Shown here: positions 6,733-16,035 of the stretch, piece after piece
Numbering within the stretch: the stretch's first letter is position 1
How the letters are laid out: each line of letters opens with the position of its first letter
From: Trichomonas tenax
Taxonomy: Eukaryota > Parabasalia > Trichomonadida > Trichomonadidae
Direction: 5' to 3'
Length of the DNA: 18,876 bases
Assembly (NCBI GenBank): GCA_023091735.1
Contig: JALKBU010000991.1
Coordinates: 1 to 18,876, forward strand
Position numbers and translations under genes: made by a program
The notes under the pieces: model-generated
Databases searched by the model: none
The model's input: the letters and a program-made list of their open reading frames with translations, nothing else
Told to the model about the DNA's origin: nothing

Positions 6733-7415
6733 TGCACTTTATATTATAAATGTTTGTAATTTTTTATTTTATACCAAATATTATTTTTTTCAAATAATCA
6801 TTAACCCATAATATATTTGAATTAACTAACATAATAAAGGAATTGCCATATGGCAAAATGCGTATTTATAGCATTTGAGATCTAAAATGTTGAATTGAGA
6901 ACAAATTTTGATATAATAAGAATGCTAATCAAAGAAAGCAGCCAAAATTTGACATTATCGTCAAATTATAATAGTCCAATGAATGCATCACACAATTCAA
7001 ATATGATATCTAAAATCAATCTAAAATAAACATAAATTAACATAAAAAACTATATTGTGATATTTTAAATAGATGTTTATATGTATAGATGAAAGTAATA
7101 AGCTTTAAATCAAGTTTATGATGCAATATTGAAAAGTTGAAGAAGAAAATAGTTTAAAAAAGTCAGATCAATATGCTATATAGTGCATAAAATAGAGATG
7201 GAAATTTTAATAGCAAGAATGCCGTAACATAATGTTGACATAATTGATGTAAAATCAAATGTAAAGTCTGTAGAATGGAGATTTGTTGATAGATTTAAAA
7301 AGTGAAGACATAGCAGGACCTAAAAATGCAATAAAATAAAGATTTAAAATCTTGTCATCGGAAGAAAAAAACATTTTTTAGGACGTTATTTCGCTCAAAA
7401 GAAAAAAAAATTAAA
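6733..7415. other. AT-rich spacer upstream of the phosphodiesterase
   Basis: No supported gene is present. A 36-codon open frame at 6922-7029 encodes an Asn/Ser-rich peptide but has no homology I recognise. A perfect 14-bp palindrome lies at 6843-6856. The phosphodiesterase start is preceded by GGACGTTATTTCGCTCAAAA and an A-rich leader; no clear TCAYTW initiator is visible. Confidence 0.5.
6843..6856. repeat. Perfect palindrome TTGCCATATGGCAA
   Basis: This 14-bp dyad contains TTGCCAT on both strands, nearly the same core as the TTTGCCAT box ahead of profilin and the PNGase-like gene. It lies about 110 bases past the LisH stop. It could be a binding site for the same factor or coincidence. 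Confidence 0.4.
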
Positions 7416-10400
7416 ATGCAGCGTCCCCAGACTCAACTTAACCAGAAGAGACGAGAGATGCTCAATTCAAAGATGCCTGAGAAGGAGAAAATAGCAATTC
7501 CAAGGCGAACGTTTCATTCTTCGAAGAATAAATCTCAACAAGTCGCTTTACACACGCCTCAGATCCTTCCACCAGGTGTAGAACTCATAAAACAGCGCAG
7601 TCCATCACCGCAACTACAAACACAGCCGATTTCTCGTAGTAACGAACACGTTTCTCCATCTTCCAACAACTTTGACCCTTTGATGGATAATTTTTTAGAA
7701 AAACTCGTTTCAAAGTCTCTCGCGGATGCAATAGAAATGTTCTTTCGTACGAATCTCGCTGCAAAACAAGTTATTTATTGGGAACATATTCCGAGTTTGA
7801 ACTTTCTTTACAGCGCTTCTACACTCAAAACGTGTCCACTGATGTCTGGACTTGTCGGTTACTCATTTTATTCTAAGACAACAATTTCTTCACCAAATCC
7901 ACCAGCACACCCGTCTTTTCATCCAACAACCGATAGCAAATTACTCGCTCTCAATGCTCCTGCGTTAATTTTCCCTCTATTCAATGAAAAGAATCAAACG
8001 ATTTCTGTGGTCGAAATCATTCGTCCTGTCAATGGTGAACCATTTACTTCGGACGACACAAAGTTTTCCGAGTGGTTCCAAAACAAATTCTCATTCTTAA
8101 GCAAGTTTATCTTCGTTAAACCTTCATTATCAAAATTCTCCGAAAGCATTTTCGGAATTGTCAACAACTACGACTTCTTTAAGACCATTCGTCCAAAAGT
8201 TTGTCAGTTTTTCAAGGCAAAGACATTCGAAATCTGGTCATTGAGTTATCAAACGAAAGAAATGTTCCAATATACAGATAAGATCACTAAAATGAATGCA
8301 ATGTCTTCAGGAATCGCAAGCTATGTTTTAAGAGCCAACGAACTCGTCAATATAACAAATTCAAGATTGCATAACTGTTTTTTGGAAGCGCTTGATGGCA
8401 GTGACGATCTTCCATTCCTCGGTGTTCCTTATATTGATGGCGATACCAATGTAATATGGGCTTGCATTCTTCGTGGAAAGACAGAAAATGCATTTTTCTG
8501 TAATTTCGAAGTTAACGCTCTCCAAGAGTTTATTTCGCAAATAATCATCGCGTATAAGAACAGCAACTACGTCACGAGTCTCCAGAACGAGATAGAAGCC
8601 GGCAAAATGGAAAGAGATGGTTTAACAACAATTTTGTCTGCTGTTCAAGAAGTTTCAAAAGAACTCAGTCAAGAAAAGCTTTCAACGATCATTGTCGAGA
8701 AAGCGAGAATGCTGACACACTCAGACAGATGCTCCTTGTTCTTAGTCAACGATACAAAAGACAGATTGATCACAACACTTCAAACAGGTTTGGAGAAGTT
8801 CATCGATATCCCAATTTCAAGAGGCATCGTCAGCAGAACAGTTAAAGAAGGAAACACATTCGTTATCAATGATGCATACAATAACGAATGGTTCGACCCA
8901 ACAACTGATAAGGAAACAGGTTATAAGACAGAAACAATCTTGTCTGCGCCAATCAAGAACACTGCTGGTGAATCAATCGGTGTTACGCAAATGGTTAACA
9001 AATACGGGGGCCACTACAGCCAAAACGATGCACGCATCATTGAAGTGTTCAACGCTTTCTGCGGTATCTCAATCGAAAACGCCAGACTCTTCAAGGAATC
9101 TCTTGATAACTCAAAGAGGTTGAGAGCTGTCGTCGAGTGCGCGTTCCAGTTGAATAAGACAGAGAAAGTCACGCTTTTGATCTCCGATATCATGAAACTC
9201 GCAAGACTCTCTATCGGTGCTGAACGTGCAGGAATCTTCGTTTACGATGACAAGAACGAACTCCTGAAGTCAATTCTTTATGATGGCACTGACAAACAAA
9301 TCGTAATGTCATTGGAATCCGGTTTAGCAGCAACAGCTGTCAAAACCAAAGAAGGAGCGATTTCCAACAACGTACAGCTCGATCCACGCTATGATGATTC
9401 ACTTAATCAGCAGCTTGGCATCAGAGTCACAAACATCTTAGTATATCCAATATTGTCAGAGAAGGGCAAGATTACGGGTGTCGCAGAAATGATCAACAAA
9501 CCAAGTGGTTTCTCGAAGGCCGATCTCAACCTTCTTCAGTTCTTCACATCATTTACTGCAATGGCATTGAAGAACCAGGAAATCACAAGAGAGCTCGCAG
9601 GCAATGTTGAGCCAGATGAATCAAGATTGATTTCTCCTGATGAAGAGAAACTCTGCGAAGTTCCTTCAAAGTTAGTTTTACCAATTCCAACACAGAAGCA
9701 ACTTCTCATGAGAGATGTCTTCCAGCCGAACTTCTCTGAAGATGAAAGGGTTGCTGAGCTGTTCTACTTCTTCGAGCACTTCGATTTAATGAAGAAATTT
9801 AATATCCCGGCTGGTTTGCTTTACAGATTCATTGCCACTATTCGCGAAACATATAACATCATTCCTTATCACAACTGGACACACGCTGTCGATGTCACGC
9901 AGTTCGTTGTCTATCAGATCGAACAAGGCGGCTTGGCAGAGATTTTCACGCCATTCGAAATCCTCGCCATCTTAGTTGCAACAATTTGCCACGATGCCAA
10001 TCATAACGGCTTCAATAACCAGTACAACGAGAAAGCACAGCTTCCTCTTGGTATATTGTTCAAGGATATGAGTGTCCTCGAAGTATACCACTGCACAGTT
10101 GCTATTGGCATTATTTCCAAAGAGCGCACGAACATTTTCGTTGGATTGCCTGAAGAAGACATTCCACGTATCTGGACAATCATCATCAACATGATCAAGG
10201 CAACGGATATGAAGTTGCACTTCCAGATCGTCCAGCATGTGCAGGAGCTTCTCGATTCAGGAAAATTCGACTTCAATGAGCCTGTTTGCAGACTTTTGTC
10301 AATGCAGCTACTTCTGAAGGTCTCTGATATTTCCAATGTCTCAAGGCCATTCGATTTCGCCAACAAATGGTGCGACATCCTCAACGAAGAGTTCTTCAGA

Positions 10401-10676
10401 CAAGGCGATAACGAGAAGAAGCTCGGCCTCGGCCTTTCATCACCTCTCAACGACAGAGACAACGCTGATAAGCCTAAGGGACAGATCGGCTTCTACAACT
10501 TCATCTGTTTGCCATTGTACAATGTTGTGAAGCGGATATTCCCAGGACTCAGTGTCAATGCTGAAGCCGTCGCTGATAATCTCAAACAATGGGTTGCTCT
10601 CGGATCACAGAAGAAGAATAACACAAATACCAACGCTCAGCCGCAAGCTGAGCAAAAGAGTGAAGCGAACAGCTGA
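7416..10676 (+). CDS. GAF-domain class I cyclic-nucleotide phosphodiesterase
   Basis: Hydrolyses cAMP and/or cGMP to 5'-nucleotides. The 1086-aa protein has a disordered Gln/Pro/Ser-rich start (1-85), two weak GAF-like regions (about 95-230 and 245-380), two clear GAF domains (about 400-565 and 570-730), then a class I HD catalytic domain (about 780-1065). The GAF domains carry the N-K motif of ligand-binding GAFs: in the fourth NKPSGF with following D; in the third NKYGGHY, with Tyr where Phe is usual. Catalytic residues are all visible: YHNWTHA (His819 proton donor, His823 metal), HD at 859-860 in HDANHNGFNN, SVLEVYH, ATDM, metal Asp971 in VSDISN, EEFFRQGD, and the invariant purine-clamping Gln1023 in GQIGF. 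No membrane segment is seen, so it is probably soluble. It resembles the PDE2/5/6/10/11 arrangement. Substrate choice cannot be read. Codons in the 3' half favour C/G third bases. Confidence 0.9.
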   Translation: MQRPQTQLNQKRREMLNSKMPEKEKIAIPRRTFHSSKNKSQQVALHTPQILPPGVELIKQRSPSPQLQTQPISRSNEHVSPSSNNFDPLMDNFLEKLVSKSLADAIEMFFRTNLAAKQVIYWEHIPSLNFLYSASTLKTCPLMSGLVGYSFYSKTTISSPNPPAHPSFHPTTDSKLLALNAPALIFPLFNEKNQTISVVEIIRPVNGEPFTSDDTKFSEWFQNKFSFLSKFIFVKPSLSKFSESIFGIVNNYDFFKTIRPKVCQFFKAKTFEIWSLSYQTKEMFQYTDKITKMNAMSSGIASYVLRANELVNITNSRLHNCFLEALDGSDDLPFLGVPYIDGDTNVIWACILRGKTENAFFCNFEVNALQEFISQIIIAYKNSNYVTSLQNEIEAGKMERDGLTTILSAVQEVSKELSQEKLSTIIVEKARMLTHSDRCSLFLVNDTKDRLITTLQTGLEKFIDIPISRGIVSRTVKEGNTFVINDAYNNEWFDPTTDKETGYKTETILSAPIKNTAGESIGVTQMVNKYGGHYSQNDARIIEVFNAFCGISIENARLFKESLDNSKRLRAVVECAFQLNKTEKVTLLISDIMKLARLSIGAERAGIFVYDDKNELLKSILYDGTDKQIVMSLESGLAATAVKTKEGAISNNVQLDPRYDDSLNQQLGIRVTNILVYPILSEKGKITGVAEMINKPSGFSKADLNLLQFFTSFTAMALKNQEITRELAGNVEPDESRLISPDEEKLCEVPSKLVLPIPTQKQLLMRDVFQPNFSEDERVAELFYFFEHFDLMKKFNIPAGLLYRFIATIRETYNIIPYHNWTHAVDVTQFVVYQIEQGGLAEIFTPFEILAILVATICHDANHNGFNNQYNEKAQLPLGILFKDMSVLEVYHCTVAIGIISKERTNIFVGLPEEDIPRIWTIIINMIKATDMKLHFQIVQHVQELLDSGKFDFNEPVCRLLSMQLLLKVSDISNVSRPFDFANKWCDILNEEFFRQGDNEKKLGLGLSSPLNDRDNADKPKGQIGFYNFICLPLYNVVKRIFPGLSVNAEAVADNLKQWVALGSQKKNNTNTNAQPQAEQKSEANS

Positions 10677-10972
10677 TTTATATGTATTTATTGTTTTATT
10701 TTTGTTAGATTAGATTTTACCATTTTAAAATCATTCTTTATTATAATCTACACATGTTAAACCATCCATTTATACACTGCTTAAGATGAATATAAATAAC
10801 AAAAATGCCAAATACAAGGATACAAATTTTAAAAAGGCTGTGACACTCCCTTTCCCAGATTCAATTTCCTTGTAACTTTAATAGTAGACACAGGGTGTAT
10901 TGTAGATGCTCATACTAAAATATCCAAGCTCTACTAACTTAAGTTATAGAGATCATAATTTTGGAATTTGAA

Positions 10973-11059
10973 AATTTACATGTCAAATTAGTCTAATGGG
11001 AAAAGGATATTTTTGACATATTAATCGAGTGTTCGATTCTCGATGTAATTGTATTTTTT
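10973..11059 (+). pseudogene. tRNA-Gln(UUG)-like relic with pol III signals
   Basis: Seen: TAGTCTAATGG (10989-10999) fits the internal A box; GTTCGATTC (11031-11039) fits the B box; six T residues at 11054-11059 could terminate pol III. Between the boxes GATAT/ATATT (11006-11010, 11018-11022) frame the 7-base loop TTTTGAC with U33 and anticodon TTG, as in tRNA-Gln. However, the canonical T stem matches at only two of five pairs (TCGAG 11025-11029 and CTCGA 11039-11043 pair perfectly but with a 9-base loop), the D stem overlaps the anticodon stem, and the standard acceptor does not pair. A closing stem of eight pairs with one bulge is possible if the 5' strand lies 7 bases further out (10973-10981 with 11043-11050). 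It is probably a decayed tRNA gene; a non-canonical pol III RNA is the alternative. Confidence 0.38.
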
Positions 11060-11375
11060 CTTTCTAATCATAACTACATACGTGTTCGTTAAAAAAAAAA
11101 AAACATTCCATTGCAGAATAGTTATATGTAGGATGTAATGTATTAAAATGAGTAAGAGTTAATCATCAAATGAAATTTATCAATTCAATCAATTAATATT
11201 ACATATGATTTGCATATTGCTGTATCAAGTAGTATGTGATTTATCATTTAATTTTATTTTTTAGCTAGCATAAAAAATAATTGAGAATTACAACTATTTT
11301 TCTTGATATAAAATCAATCAATGCATTGCGTAGATGGTAAAAACAAACTCGTTTATCAAAGAACAAATCTATAAG

Positions 11376-11383
11376 TCACTTTT
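11376..11383 (+). promoter_or_regulatory. Initiator-like TCACTTTT
   Basis: An exact match to the trichomonad initiator consensus, with its A eight bases before the poly(A) polymerase start codon. This fits the very short leaders known in trichomonads and supports the chosen ATG. Confidence 0.6.
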
Positions 11384-11385
11384 CG

Positions 11386-12891
11386 ATGGAGGAGAAAGAG
11401 GCGGCTGTTGACCCAGCGTGGATTCCCCTCTACAAACCCGAGAACGAGGACCCTCCCACGGCTATAGATCTCGAAGCGTCAAAAAAGATGATCGAATTCC
11501 TTGATAAAATGCACGCGACAGCCGATGCAGAGGCAATGAAGCACAGGCAGTCAGTTTTCGAAGCAGTAAGTAACATAGTCGACCAATTCATAGACAAATC
11601 CCGCGTAAACAAGAAAATTGAGCCACCAGAAGGCGAAGTATATAAAGGAAAGTTGTTTTACTCAGGTTCCTATAAACTTAGTGTTTGTTCACCGACATCA
11701 GACATCGATGCTGTCATTCTCGCGCCGCAATTTATCCCGAAGGAGGACTTCTTTTCAATTTTCTACGATTTGTTATCGTCGAATACTAAAGTCAAGGGAC
11801 TGTTAAAGGTTGAAGAAGCCTACGTTCCAATTATAAAACTAACTTATGACGATATCGAGTTTGATATATCTTTTGCTCAGCTCGGTCTAAACAATATCGC
11901 AGATGATATTGATTTATCGCCAGACTCTGTTTTAGAGAACTTGAGCATCCTCTCTGTCAGAGCCCTTAACAGTCTTCGTGTTAATAATATGGTTATTAAA
12001 CTTGTGCCAAATCTTGAGAATTTCAAAACTTTGCTTCGTTTTGTTCGTTATTGGGCCATCAAGAGAGGCCTCTATGGAAACGTTTATGGATATTTTGGCG
12101 GTGTAAATCTTGCGATTTTATCTGCTTTCATTTGCCAGCGCTATCCTACAGCATCACCAGCAATGCTTGTATTCCACTTCTTCAAGGACGTGTCGAAGTG
12201 GCCATGGCCGACACCTATTTACATCAATTCTCCAAACACAGGCGATTTATTATCTTGGGATCCAAATTCTAAAGGAGATCATTATGATGTGATGCCGATT
12301 ATAACACCAGCGTATCCTTCTACAAACAGCCAGCGTAGTGCTACAACATCTTCTCGTAATAGAATTATTACTGAAATGGATAAATCTTTACAAATTGTTC
12401 TTAAAGTTATCACATGTGATCTTCCATGGTCTGCTGTGTGCGAGGATAATGATTTCTTCGAAAAATATAAGAATTATATTGAAATCTTTATTGGAGCTGA
12501 TAATCTCAATGATTATAACTGGTGGAAAGGTACTGCAATCTCTAAGGTAAAGAAACTGATTACTCAGCTTGAAGCACTCGAAAGAGTTGTTTGTGCTCCA
12601 ATTTTCCCGTCTTCGTTCGATAGAATGAATGGAACAAAGCACGAAGGCTCCATTTACATCGGCCTTGAGACATCTGTTCCAACAGATGGTGAAAATAAGA
12701 AATTAAATCCATCTGCTCCAATCAAGAAATATCTCGAAGAAGTTTACAAAGTCAAGGATCGTCCACTCTCTTCCAAGATAGAACCGAAGGTGTTAAAGAA
12801 GAAGAACATTCCATCCTTCTGCTTCCCGAATGGTGCACCAAAGAAGAAGAAGAAACATAACAAGAAGAAATCCAGTGCTCAAAAGGAGTAA
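11386..12891 (+). CDS. PAP1: Canonical poly(A) polymerase
   Basis: Adds the poly(A) tail to cleaved mRNA 3' ends in the nucleus, working with the CPSF complex. The 501-aa protein follows eukaryotic PAP alpha/Pap1 from end to end. The nucleotidyltransferase core has SGSYKLSV (93-100) and SDIDAV, with metal-binding Asp106 and Asp108. EAYVPIIKL comes next, then the third catalytic Asp160 in IEFDISFA. The central domain has LNSLRV, LRFVRYWAIKRGLYGN and the GYFGGV block that contacts ATP, then SKWPWPTP, the family-specific MPIITPAYP, and NFF/KYKNYI-like sequence at the start of the RNA-binding C-terminal domain. The tail is Lys-rich (PKKKKKHNKKK) and probably serves as nuclear localisation signal. 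It is shorter than vertebrate PAP because the Ser/Thr-rich regulatory tail is absent. It is clearly of the canonical class, not the Trf4/PAPD5 type. Confidence 0.93.
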   Translation: MEEKEAAVDPAWIPLYKPENEDPPTAIDLEASKKMIEFLDKMHATADAEAMKHRQSVFEAVSNIVDQFIDKSRVNKKIEPPEGEVYKGKLFYSGSYKLSVCSPTSDIDAVILAPQFIPKEDFFSIFYDLLSSNTKVKGLLKVEEAYVPIIKLTYDDIEFDISFAQLGLNNIADDIDLSPDSVLENLSILSVRALNSLRVNNMVIKLVPNLENFKTLLRFVRYWAIKRGLYGNVYGYFGGVNLAILSAFICQRYPTASPAMLVFHFFKDVSKWPWPTPIYINSPNTGDLLSWDPNSKGDHYDVMPIITPAYPSTNSQRSATTSSRNRIITEMDKSLQIVLKVITCDLPWSAVCEDNDFFEKYKNYIEIFIGADNLNDYNWWKGTAISKVKKLITQLEALERVVCAPIFPSSFDRMNGTKHEGSIYIGLETSVPTDGENKKLNPSAPIKKYLEEVYKVKDRPLSSKIEPKVLKKKNIPSFCFPNGAPKKKKKHNKKKSSAQKE

Positions 12892-13718
12892 TCCAATGTT
12901 AGATGTTTAATGTTTTCTATCAAAATTTTATATTCTTTCCCTGTAAATATTAACCAGTTTTGATTTTCTTTTAAGGGCAATTAAATTTTTATACGCAAAG
13001 TCGGTGAAACTCGTTTTTTAACTCACTGGATTAACTTCGTGCTAAGTTATTGAACCCCAATGTACAAAATCATGTTGTGCATGATATATTAAAGAATTAG
13101 CTAACAAAGTCTATATTTCATTAAAATATTAGATATATCTTGCATCAAAAATATTGATTTGCCATGATGTGCTTTACTCATTATAATATATTATATTACC
13201 ATTGTATAGCATTTTTATAACGTAAAATATGTTGTTGTCGATGATAAATATATAAATCTAATCACAAATATGCTTTTTTAAGCGTTTTTTTGAAAAAAAG
13301 TATTCCAAGTGTTCACACATAAGCTCTGTGTGTTATTCTCCCAAAAATAATGATGACTCTTTTTTGCGCGGCTAAATTTGACAAGTTTATTAAATTGAGA
13401 AGAAGGCTTTTAAAATGTGTTTTTTTTGAATCAATGCAGAAACTATTAATGCTTATAAAACATTTATCAATGCGACATCCTTATATCAGTTTAGATACAT
13501 ATTTTATCCATTGATGCTTGAATGAAGTTAAAATGTCTTGTGAAAAGTTGAAGATACTTCACTGGAGACACGAATTTAAGTATTGCTCTAGATTGACAAC
13601 AAAGTTTAACTTTAATTCTCATTTATTCATCGAAAAATGAATTGATTTAGTTTGTTGGGGGTCTCCTAAATATAAAAGGGTCGATTTTAGGGAAAATGAA
13701 AGAATAAAAGGAGAAACG
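12892..13718. other. AT-rich spacer before the beta-helix pseudogene
   Basis: No gene is supported. Small dyads occur, for example CACACA/TGTGTG near 13315-13335 and an A/T stem around 13290. TTTGCCAT occurs once near 13160. GGGGGTCTCC followed by TATAAAAGGG (about 13658-13680) is a compositional oddity that may be left from the upstream part of the pseudogene. Confidence 0.45.
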
Positions 13719-14717
13719 ATGAAATAAAAAATCACTTCATATCAACATTCAACATATTTCCATTCGTTTTCTCTGCATCATTCGACATCATGGGACGATT
13801 TTTATTCGGTTTCAGACGAATTCGAAAGTTATACCTTTCAAAATGAACGATTAGAAGGTAACACTGATAGCTATTTTGTTTCATTCTGCCAATTCATCGA
13901 ACAAACTACAAACAGAGCCATTTATTTTAGCTCCACTTCAACAAGTACAAATTTTCTTGTTGAAGACAGTCTTTTTTCACTTTGCTCCAGCACTGATGTG
14001 GGTGGTTCTCTTTATTTTACGCAGAATGGACAGTGCGTTCAAAACCACGTTTGTAGTTATCGATCGAAAATTAATTGGGCATGACATGGTGCATATTGCA
14101 TTGTTGATGTCTCTGAAAATTCTCCATTCCAGAACAAGATCATTGACTCTTCCATTTCACAGTCAGGAGAAGGAACTGGATATTCAAATGTCTATTGCCG
14201 TAATGGTGCTTTTAACATTTCTTCCTCAAATGTTTCTTTCGCAAAAACATTTTATTTGAATACATGCCATATAAATTATATTAGTTCAGATTCTACATCT
14301 TATTTTCGTGTTTATCCATCTACATATAATCTCGAAATCACATCATGCAACTATTTGAGCAATCAAGGTGGGAATTCATTAATTGAATGCTATAAGATGT
14401 TTTGTTTTATCACAAATTGCAATTTTGAAAATAATGTTATTACACATTGGACATTTAATCATGATCGTTCAGGTAACATCACCGCTGATCAATGTTATTT
14501 TGGAGAATACAAAGAAGGATCAGGTACGGTTATCACTTTAAACACACAAAACGGACAAATTCCTCTCAAACTTTCACATCTCTCCACATTCATATGTGAC
14601 GCTGAAATTCCAATAATATTGATCTCCAATCAAAACGCCCACAATGATACAATCCAAATTAAATTAAAAACTATCAATTTCTTCCCACTTTGCTTAAATG
14701 CTACGATGTTGACTTGA
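13719..14717 (+). pseudogene. Beta-helix (Pmp-like) secreted/surface protein, pseudogene
   Basis: One reading frame runs from ATG 13719 to the stop at 14715-14717 but is broken by TAA at 13725-13727 and TGA at 14082-14084. Both lesions are in frame and the protein pattern continues unchanged across the second. Translation gives short strands with recurring Cys, Asn and Ser turns, such as CNYLSNQGGN, CNFENN and CYFGEY, the pattern of right-handed beta-helix or Pmp-like surface proteins expanded in trichomonads. The visible N-terminus has no signal peptide, so the original 5' end is probably lost. The C-terminus (ending NATMLT) matches the second copy at the right edge of the window, ending NATMLS, so that end is authentic. 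About 10 of 68 shared C-terminal residues differ. The beta-helix assignment rests on pattern, not on a database match. Confidence 0.65.
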
Positions 14718-14992
14718 ATTTGTGTTAATAACAGTGTTTAATAAGTTGCTTTTCAACCAAAACTTATAAAAATTGTTAAAATTAAATGAGAAATAATTGT
14801 TTGTTGGAGGATGTGCTGTAATAATGATGATATGAAAATTAACAAATAAAGTCAATAAACGCAAAAAGATGAAATTGACACAGTTATAAAGAGCATCAAA
14901 AATAACCATGTTCTGCTTTGGAGCATAGATCCTAATCTTTCCCCAGGCTATGAAAAATAGGTTTTATTAACCAAGATGAAAAATTGGCGAAA

Positions 14993-15008
14993 ATTTAGAA
15001 TTCTAAAT
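14993..15008. repeat. Perfect 16-bp palindrome
   Basis: ATTTAGAATTCTAAAT is self-complementary over all 16 bases. Function unknown. Confidence 0.5.
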
Positions 15009-15348
15009 GTTTACTTGTAAATGGATGATGGTAAACTAAAATCTGTTCATCTCAGCATGCGTTTTGATATTTGAGCTCAAAATACATCAAAATAGGCATT
15101 TTTAAAATTTGCTCCAAAACAAGTAAAAATAAAGCTCAAAAATTTCCGACTATCCCTTAAACTCAATATTGGAAAAACTTTGAACGACAAAGTTACAGGA
15201 ATGTCCATTGGAAAGCTATGTGCAAGCCTTGACATTGCTTACAAATGACCATAAGGCTTTTAATGCATGATTGTGGCGAATGCTTCTCTTTTGCGTTCCT
15301 TTGATTACTCCCATCTAATTCATTAATGTTGAAATTCGATGATATATA

Positions 15349-15405
15349 TCACTTTTTAAAATACAAAATGTCACTTTTATGAAAATTGTTTATTTTATCA
15401 CTTTT
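15349..15405 (+). promoter_or_regulatory. Three TCACTTTT initiator-like motifs ahead of SYS1
   Basis: TCACTTTT occurs at 15349-15356, 15371-15378 and 15398-15405, spaced 22 and 27 bp apart, all on the SYS1 strand. The nearest has its A 32 bases before the start codon. Each fits the trichomonad initiator, which would allow multiple start sites; alternatively only one is used. Confidence 0.5.
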
Positions 15406-15431
15406 AGTGATTGAAAACAAAACGATTATAA

Positions 15432-15893
15432 ATGATTAGACCGCGAACTCCTTTTGATCCTTTGCATATATTGACCGAAATATGCGCGTTTCAGTTTGCT
15501 TTGTACGCGTCTCAGATATTTATTCTACTATTTCTTGACTTTTTCAGTGATATTCCATTTACAATTTCGCAAGTTTTCAATCCACACGTTTTTTGCACGA
15601 CAACTAAGTTAGGCCGCATATGCATTATTGCTCAGATTATAGGATCCCTTGGAACTGGCTTTGTTTATGCAGCTGTAGAGCAAAGAGCACGAAAAGCATT
15701 AGATTTCATGTCAACACTCTACTGCATACATATAATCCTTGTTACTGTAATTATAGGCTTCCCAACAAAAATAATGTGGTGGGTAATTTCTTTCTTTGGC
15801 TGGGCAGCTTCAACAGTTTGCGCAGAAGTAATATCAACACGTTTTGAAGTTCAGGATATTCGTATTGACAGTCTATTGTTGAACGACAAATAA
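15432..15893 (+). CDS. SYS1: SYS1-like Golgi membrane protein
   Basis: SYS1 is a four-helix Golgi membrane protein that recruits the ARL-family GTPase Arl3/ARFRP1, and through it Arl1 and GRIP golgins, for endosome-to-Golgi traffic. The 153-aa product matches the human protein's length (about 156) and layout: FDPLHILTEI (8-17) equals the family's WDPLLILSQI opening; an aromatic first helix lies at 14-36; a loop follows with VFNPHVF; GRICII starts helix 2 (61-81); KALDF (88-92) equals the conserved CLDF before helix 3 (91-109); FPTKIMWW (110-117) equals FPSALTWW; and helix 4 (114-132) ends in AEVISTRFEVQDI, equivalent to GEYLCMRTELKEI. Topology and key motifs are all kept. It is convergent with the PNGase-like gene, 142 bp apart. 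Confidence 0.88.
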   Translation: MIRPRTPFDPLHILTEICAFQFALYASQIFILLFLDFFSDIPFTISQVFNPHVFCTTTKLGRICIIAQIIGSLGTGFVYAAVEQRARKALDFMSTLYCIHIILVTVIIGFPTKIMWWVISFFGWAASTVCAEVISTRFEVQDIRIDSLLLNDK

Positions 15894-16035
15894 TTCGATA
15901 TTTTTACGTTTTATTTTAGCTCTTACAAGCTAACATCCAAATCATGTTCGAGTATGTAACTTATTTGTATTGTATTAAAAACTCAATAAAGATTAAATAA
16001 TATTAATATTTAACAATAAACAAAACATATAAATG

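Larger units (their letters stand above)
10677..11385. other. Intergenic region with tRNA-like relic
   Basis: AT-rich spacer between the phosphodiesterase and poly(A) polymerase genes. Apart from the tRNA-like sequence at about 10973-11059 and a poly-A run near 11090-11103, I see nothing that looks functional. The TTACATGTCAAATT at 10976-10989 repeats a box found upstream of the beta-trefoil gene. Confidence 0.5.
14718..15431. other. Spacer with palindromes, candidate unclassified repeat
   Basis: No gene is seen. The stretch from about 14930 to 15300 is less AT-rich than neighbouring spacers and includes a perfect 16-bp palindrome (14993-15008) and an AACTTTG/CAAAGTT dyad (15176-15194), which may mean a degenerate dispersed repeat. 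The right end contains the TCACTTTT series ahead of SYS1. Confidence 0.45.

Noticed and set aside
6922..7029. 36-codon Asn/Ser-rich small open frame
   Set aside because: Too short, with no homology or initiator motif; compatible with chance in AT-rich DNA.
10001..10462. 153-codon minus-strand frame under the phosphodiesterase catalytic domain
   Set aside because: Antisense shadow of a strongly conserved catalytic region.
13876..14259. 127-codon plus-strand open frame overlapping the beta-helix pseudogene
   Set aside because: It begins at TTG and is out of frame with the family-like translation, which is read in the frame of ATG 13719 and the 14717 stop.
14256..14717. Separate 153-aa gene starting at 14256
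   Set aside because: The start is TTG, and the frame extends upstream to the TGA at 14082 with clear continuity to the preceding pseudogene segment.
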